From Dehalobacter alkaniphilus (lineage in GTDB: Bacteria; Bacillota; Desulfitobacteriia; Desulfitobacteriales; Syntrophobotulaceae): DNA of 64,000 nucleotides. The notes under the pieces were generated by a model that worked only from the letters and a program-made list of their open reading frames with translations, ran no database searches and was not told the origin of the DNA. Position 1 is the first letter of the stretch. Each line of letters starts with the position of its first letter. Positions 61,000-64,000 of this stretch are shown piece after piece. The DNA is taken from positions 2,852,001-2,916,000 of the forward strand of contig CP148031.1 in NCBI GenBank assembly GCA_040500365.1, written 5' to 3'. Position numbers and translations under genes: made by a program.

Positions 61000-63900
61000 T
61001 TAAAGGGTATGCTGATCCGTGTTTACTGCGATCACCGGTTTGGTCTTTTTGTCTTTTCTGAATTTGCGTTTGAATTTATTGGACAGATCATCCATGAAAG
61101 AATACATGACTGGAATCAGTACCAGGGTGACCAAGGTTGAAAACAAAAGACCGGTGATGACGACAATTGCCATCGGCGCCTGATATTCCGACCCTTCCCC
61201 GATCCCTAGTGAAAGCGGCAGCATGGCCAGAACAGTCGTTAGTGTCGTCATGATGATCGGCCGTAAGCGAATCGGACCTGCATTGACGATCGCCTCATGC
61301 ACGTCCTCATTGTACGTTTTTCGTCGGGTATTAATATAGTCAACTAGGACGATCGCATTGGATACAACGATCCCGGCCAGCATAATGATCCCGATAATCG
61401 ACATAATGCTCAGAGGTTTTCCTGTGATGAACAATCCCAAAAATGCTCCGGCAAAGCCAAGCGGGATCGAAAACATAATCACAAACGGATAAACTAGCGA
61501 CTCAAACTGGGAAGCCATGACCATATAAACCAGAATCACAGCAAGCCCTAACGCCAGGTACAGATCACTGAACGCATCGACCATTTCCTGCTGTTGTCCA
61601 CCCATTTCATAGGTGTAATTGTCCGGCAGCTGGTAACCTGCCAGCGCGGTCTGAATATCGCTGGAAACACTGCCTACATCCCTGCCGCTGATCTGGCCGG
61701 AAATCGTCAGGGTTCGGACCTGATTGTCCCTACTGATACTGACGGGACCGCGGCTGACAGAGATATCCGCGACCTGGCCCAGCGTGACCGTGTAGCCAAG
61801 GCTCGTAGTAATCGGGATTTGTTCAAGCGCCTGCAGATTCCTGTTAAATGTTTCGTCCCCTTTGATCTTGACATCGATCTTAGTTCCATTGTATTTAAAC
61901 TGCGTCGCAGTTACACCGCTAATCGAGGCTTTTACCGCTGTCGCAATGGTTCCGGCACTCAGACCGTACTGGCTCGCTGCCTGACGGTCCACGCTGATTT
62001 CTACTTCGGGTATGCCGTCTTCATAGCTGGATTTTACTTCCCGGGTTCCCGGGATTTTTTTGATTTCCTTGACAAAATCATCCCCGATCTGCTTCAGCTG
62101 ATCAAGCTCTTCTCCCTTGATCGTAATGCTGATCGGATCCCCGGCGCTCATCACAGATTGGGCCACCGTGACACTCGTCTTGGCCCCGGGCACATCCATG
62201 ATCCGGTTTCTGATTTCATCGGAGATTTCAACGACACCGCGCTTCCGCTCCGCTAAAGGCAGCAGTTTTAAGGTAAAGGTACCGACATTGCCTTGAGCAC
62301 CGGTCAGGCTCATCGTCCCGGCTGATCCGGCATCCAGGAAGATGGTGTCAATTTCGGGAATATCCGCAATTTTCGTTTCGATGGTACGCATGATCTCAAC
62401 GGTATCATCGACTTTGGCCCCGTCCGGGAGTGTGACATTGATTGAAACCATCCCTTCATCCGTCGTCGGGAAGAACTCCGTCCCGACTGCAGCGATCGAG
62501 GCAACGGAAACCACAAAGATCATCGTCGTAATCACAAAAACACGTTTCCGATGGCTCAGCGCCCATCTCAGCAGTTTCTTATAACCCTGCAGCAACGCTT
62601 CATAGCCCTTGTCAAATTGATCATGAGCCTTTGTCAGGAAAGCCGGAGTACGGAATAGCCCTTTGCTCTCCTCATCTTCCACTGCGCCGAGTTCTCCCGC
62701 TTCTCCCAATTTCCCAGCCTCTCCCGAGATAACGGAACCGTCTGGGTTTTTCTTACGCTCCACTTTCAAGAGCTTGGAAGCGAGCATCGGGACAACCGTC
62801 ATCGAAACGACCAGTGATGCACCGAGCGAAAACGCGATCGTTAAAGCAAATTGTCTGAACAGGGTCGAAGTTAACCCCTGAACAAAGACAATCGGCAAAA
62901 AGACTGCGACCGTCGTCAGCGTGGAAGCCATGACAGCGATGATTACTTCCGAAGATCCTTTTACTGCCGCTTCGACCCTGGAATAGCCGTTCTGCCGGAA
63001 GCGGTAGATATTTTCAAGCACGACGACCGAATCGTCAACCAGACGGCCAATCCCAAGCATCAGTCCGCCCAGCGTCATCAGGTTCAGGGTAATTCCGGTA
63101 AAATACAGCAGACAAAATGTCGCAATAATCGAAATCGGAATGGACGAAGCAATAATTAACGTAGAACGGATATTACGTAAAAAGATATACAGGACCAGAA
63201 CCGCCAGCAGGGCACCGATAACGCCATGCTCAGCGACCGAATACAAAGAGCTTTTAATATAGGCTGCGTTGTCCGTAACGACCGTGATCTTAACGCCTTC
63301 CAGTTCATTCTGGATTTTGTCTATCTCCGCATAAGCCGCTTCCGCAACTTTTACTGTATTGGCATCGGAACGTTTTTGGATCGAGATATTTACGCCTGGA
63401 TTGCCGTCAGCTTTGGCAATCGTGGTCTGCTGATCAGCCTTCAATTCAATATCTGCAAGGTCCTTCAGCTGAACGTTCACACCGGTAGGCAGCGGAATAA
63501 GCAACTGCTCAATCTCGGCCACCGACGTGAATTCCCCGGTCGTTTTGACGGTAAGCTCCTGGGTTCCTTTTTTGACTGTGCCACCGGGCAGGTTCACATT
63601 CTCCGAGGCCAGAATCCCCTGAAGGTAAGCAAGGCTGATACCATAACCGGCCAGCTTTTCACTTTTCGTCCGGATTTCAATAATATCCTCGGTTCCGCCG
63701 GTTACTGAAACCGAAGCAACGCCTTCCGCCCTTTCCAGTCTTGGCTGAATCGTATCCTCTGCCAGCGTCTGCAGCTCGGAAAGACTCATCGTCGGCGAGG
63801 AGATCGACAACGTCAGTACCGGGGTGGAATTCATATTAATCTTCAGGACCATCGGATTGCTGACCCCGTCAGGAAAATAGTTCTTGATCAGGTCGATTTT

Positions 63901-64000
63901 TTCCCTGAGGTCCAGCGCAACCTGGTCCATATCGACGCCGTAATTAAACTCCAGAATAACGAGAGAACTTCCTTCTGAAGAAATCGAGCTGATATTTTTC
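61000..64000 (-). CDS. RND family efflux transporter (partial, 5' end outside window)
   Basis: About 1,000 residues visible; the reading frame stays open through 63,930 to the right edge, so the true start lies beyond it and the ATG at 63930 is internal. AcrB/HAE1-type features: TM4 proton-relay aspartates in GRLVDDSVVVLENIYRF, FSIPLGFAGAFLGLF, and duplicated halves with large outside loops. The central cytosolic loop (about 61 kb + 1.7) carries a Glu/Gly-rich insert. A periplasmic adaptor gene may lie upstream outside the window. tetR follows. The substrate is unknown. Confidence 0.93.
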   Translation of the reverse strand, partial: KNISSISSEGSSLVILEFNYGVDMDQVALDLREKIDLIKNYFPDGVSNPMVLKINMNSTPVLTLSISSPTMSLSELQTLAEDTIQPRLERAEGVASVSVTGGTEDIIEIRTKSEKLAGYGISLAYLQGILASENVNLPGGTVKKGTQELTVKTTGEFTSVAEIEQLLIPLPTGVNVQLKDLADIELKADQQTTIAKADGNPGVNISIQKRSDANTVKVAEAAYAEIDKIQNELEGVKITVVTDNAAYIKSSLYSVAEHGVIGALLAVLVLYIFLRNIRSTLIIASSIPISIIATFCLLYFTGITLNLMTLGGLMLGIGRLVDDSVVVLENIYRFRQNGYSRVEAAVKGSSEVIIAVMASTLTTVAVFLPIVFVQGLTSTLFRQFALTIAFSLGASLVVSMTVVPMLASKLLKVERKKNPDGSVISGEAGKLGEAGELGAVEDEESKGLFRTPAFLTKAHDQFDKGYEALLQGYKKLLRWALSHRKRVFVITTMIFVVSVASIAAVGTEFFPTTDEGMVSINVTLPDGAKVDDTVEIMRTIETKIADIPEIDTIFLDAGSAGTMSLTGAQGNVGTFTLKLLPLAERKRGVVEISDEIRNRIMDVPGAKTSVTVAQSVMSAGDPISITIKGEELDQLKQIGDDFVKEIKKIPGTREVKSSYEDGIPEVEISVDRQAASQYGLSAGTIATAVKASISGVTATQFKYNGTKIDVKIKGDETFNRNLQALEQIPITTSLGYTVTLGQVADISVSRGPVSISRDNQVRTLTISGQISGRDVGSVSSDIQTALAGYQLPDNYTYEMGGQQQEMVDAFSDLYLALGLAVILVYMVMASQFESLVYPFVIMFSIPLGFAGAFLGLFITGKPLSIMSIIGIIMLAGIVVSNAIVLVDYINTRRKTYNEDVHEAIVNAGPIRLRPIIMTTLTTVLAMLPLSLGIGEGSEYQAPMAIVVITGLLFSTLVTLVLIPVMYSFMDDLSNKFKRKFRKDKKTKPVIAVNTDQHTL

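Noticed and set aside
61000..63930. ATG at 63930 as start of the RND gene
   Set aside because: The frame stays open with RND-like sequence to the window edge, so the start is outside.

Overview
The window looks like chromosome of a low-to-mid GC, anaerobic, spore-lineage Firmicute of the Peptococcaceae (Desulfitobacterium/Dehalobacter/Desulfosporosinus type). The assignment is inference. It rests on the gene set and order (maf-radC-mreBCD-mrdA; tig-clpX-lonB-lon-engB; rph-rdgB), sporulation-lineage genes (spoIIR, sleB-like, GerMN lipoprotein, YtvI-like permease, TIGR04086 protein), Rex, a two-subunit Fe-S fumarase, CimA, and a cobalamin-riboswitch operon for corrinoid uptake and cobinamide salvage. 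No rRNA, prophage or CRISPR array was seen. The window starts inside mrdA and ends inside an RND efflux gene.

Layout. 1-9.2 kb (minus): cell shape and elongation (mreBCD-mrdA), radC, maf, citramalate synthase, rex and a SPOR-domain membrane protein. 9.4-16.7 kb: an orphan receiver-GGDEF protein, folC-valS (minus) and rnjA (plus); the valS leader carries a structured repeat where a T-box might be expected. 16.8-22.2 kb (minus): a three-gene lipid-linked sugar set (GT39, GT2, SMR-like flippase subunit), two membrane proteins and engB. 22.5-35.6 kb: the protein quality control cluster tig-clpX...lonB-lon, in which clpP is absent. The cluster is split by a plus-strand block holding an SPFH protein with a small ribbon-helix-helix partner, then promoter, cobalamin riboswitch, attenuator, btuF-btuC-btuD-cbiZ.

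35.9-43.7 kb is the most accessory part. It holds a UgtP/MGDG-synthase-like glycosyltransferase, tRNA-Leu and tRNA-Gln, a perfect 50-bp tandem repeat, an unknown 207-aa gene behind two KdgR-like operators, an IclR regulator, a seven-FN3/three-CWB2 surface protein and an IS200-like element. It ends with a duplicated tRNA-His 3' end plus terminator and the tRNAs His, Arg and Pro. Each tRNA group has its own near-consensus sigma-A promoter. 43.8-51.2 kb: rph-rdgB, an O-methyltransferase next to the fumarase genes, MarR, a GerMN lipoprotein, a LytTR regulator and spoIIR. 51.4-64 kb: a ZIP transporter, an SGNH-like protein with altered catalytic residues, a ylbF gene followed by two paralogous unknown genes and a Pro/Gln-rich protein, a SleB-type hydrolase, an S41 protease lacking the usual catalytic lysine, an AI-2E family permease, and a TetR regulator downstream of an RND pump.

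The observations most worth following are the twin operators at 38.4 kb, the corrinoid operon with an extra domain fused to BtuD, the missing clpP, a family of dispersed hairpin repeats (14.5, 37.7 and 52.2 kb, possibly 32.8 kb), the tRNA-His 3'-end duplication, the two degenerate hydrolases (SGNH and S41), and the paralogous unknown pair at 53.8-55.0 kb.
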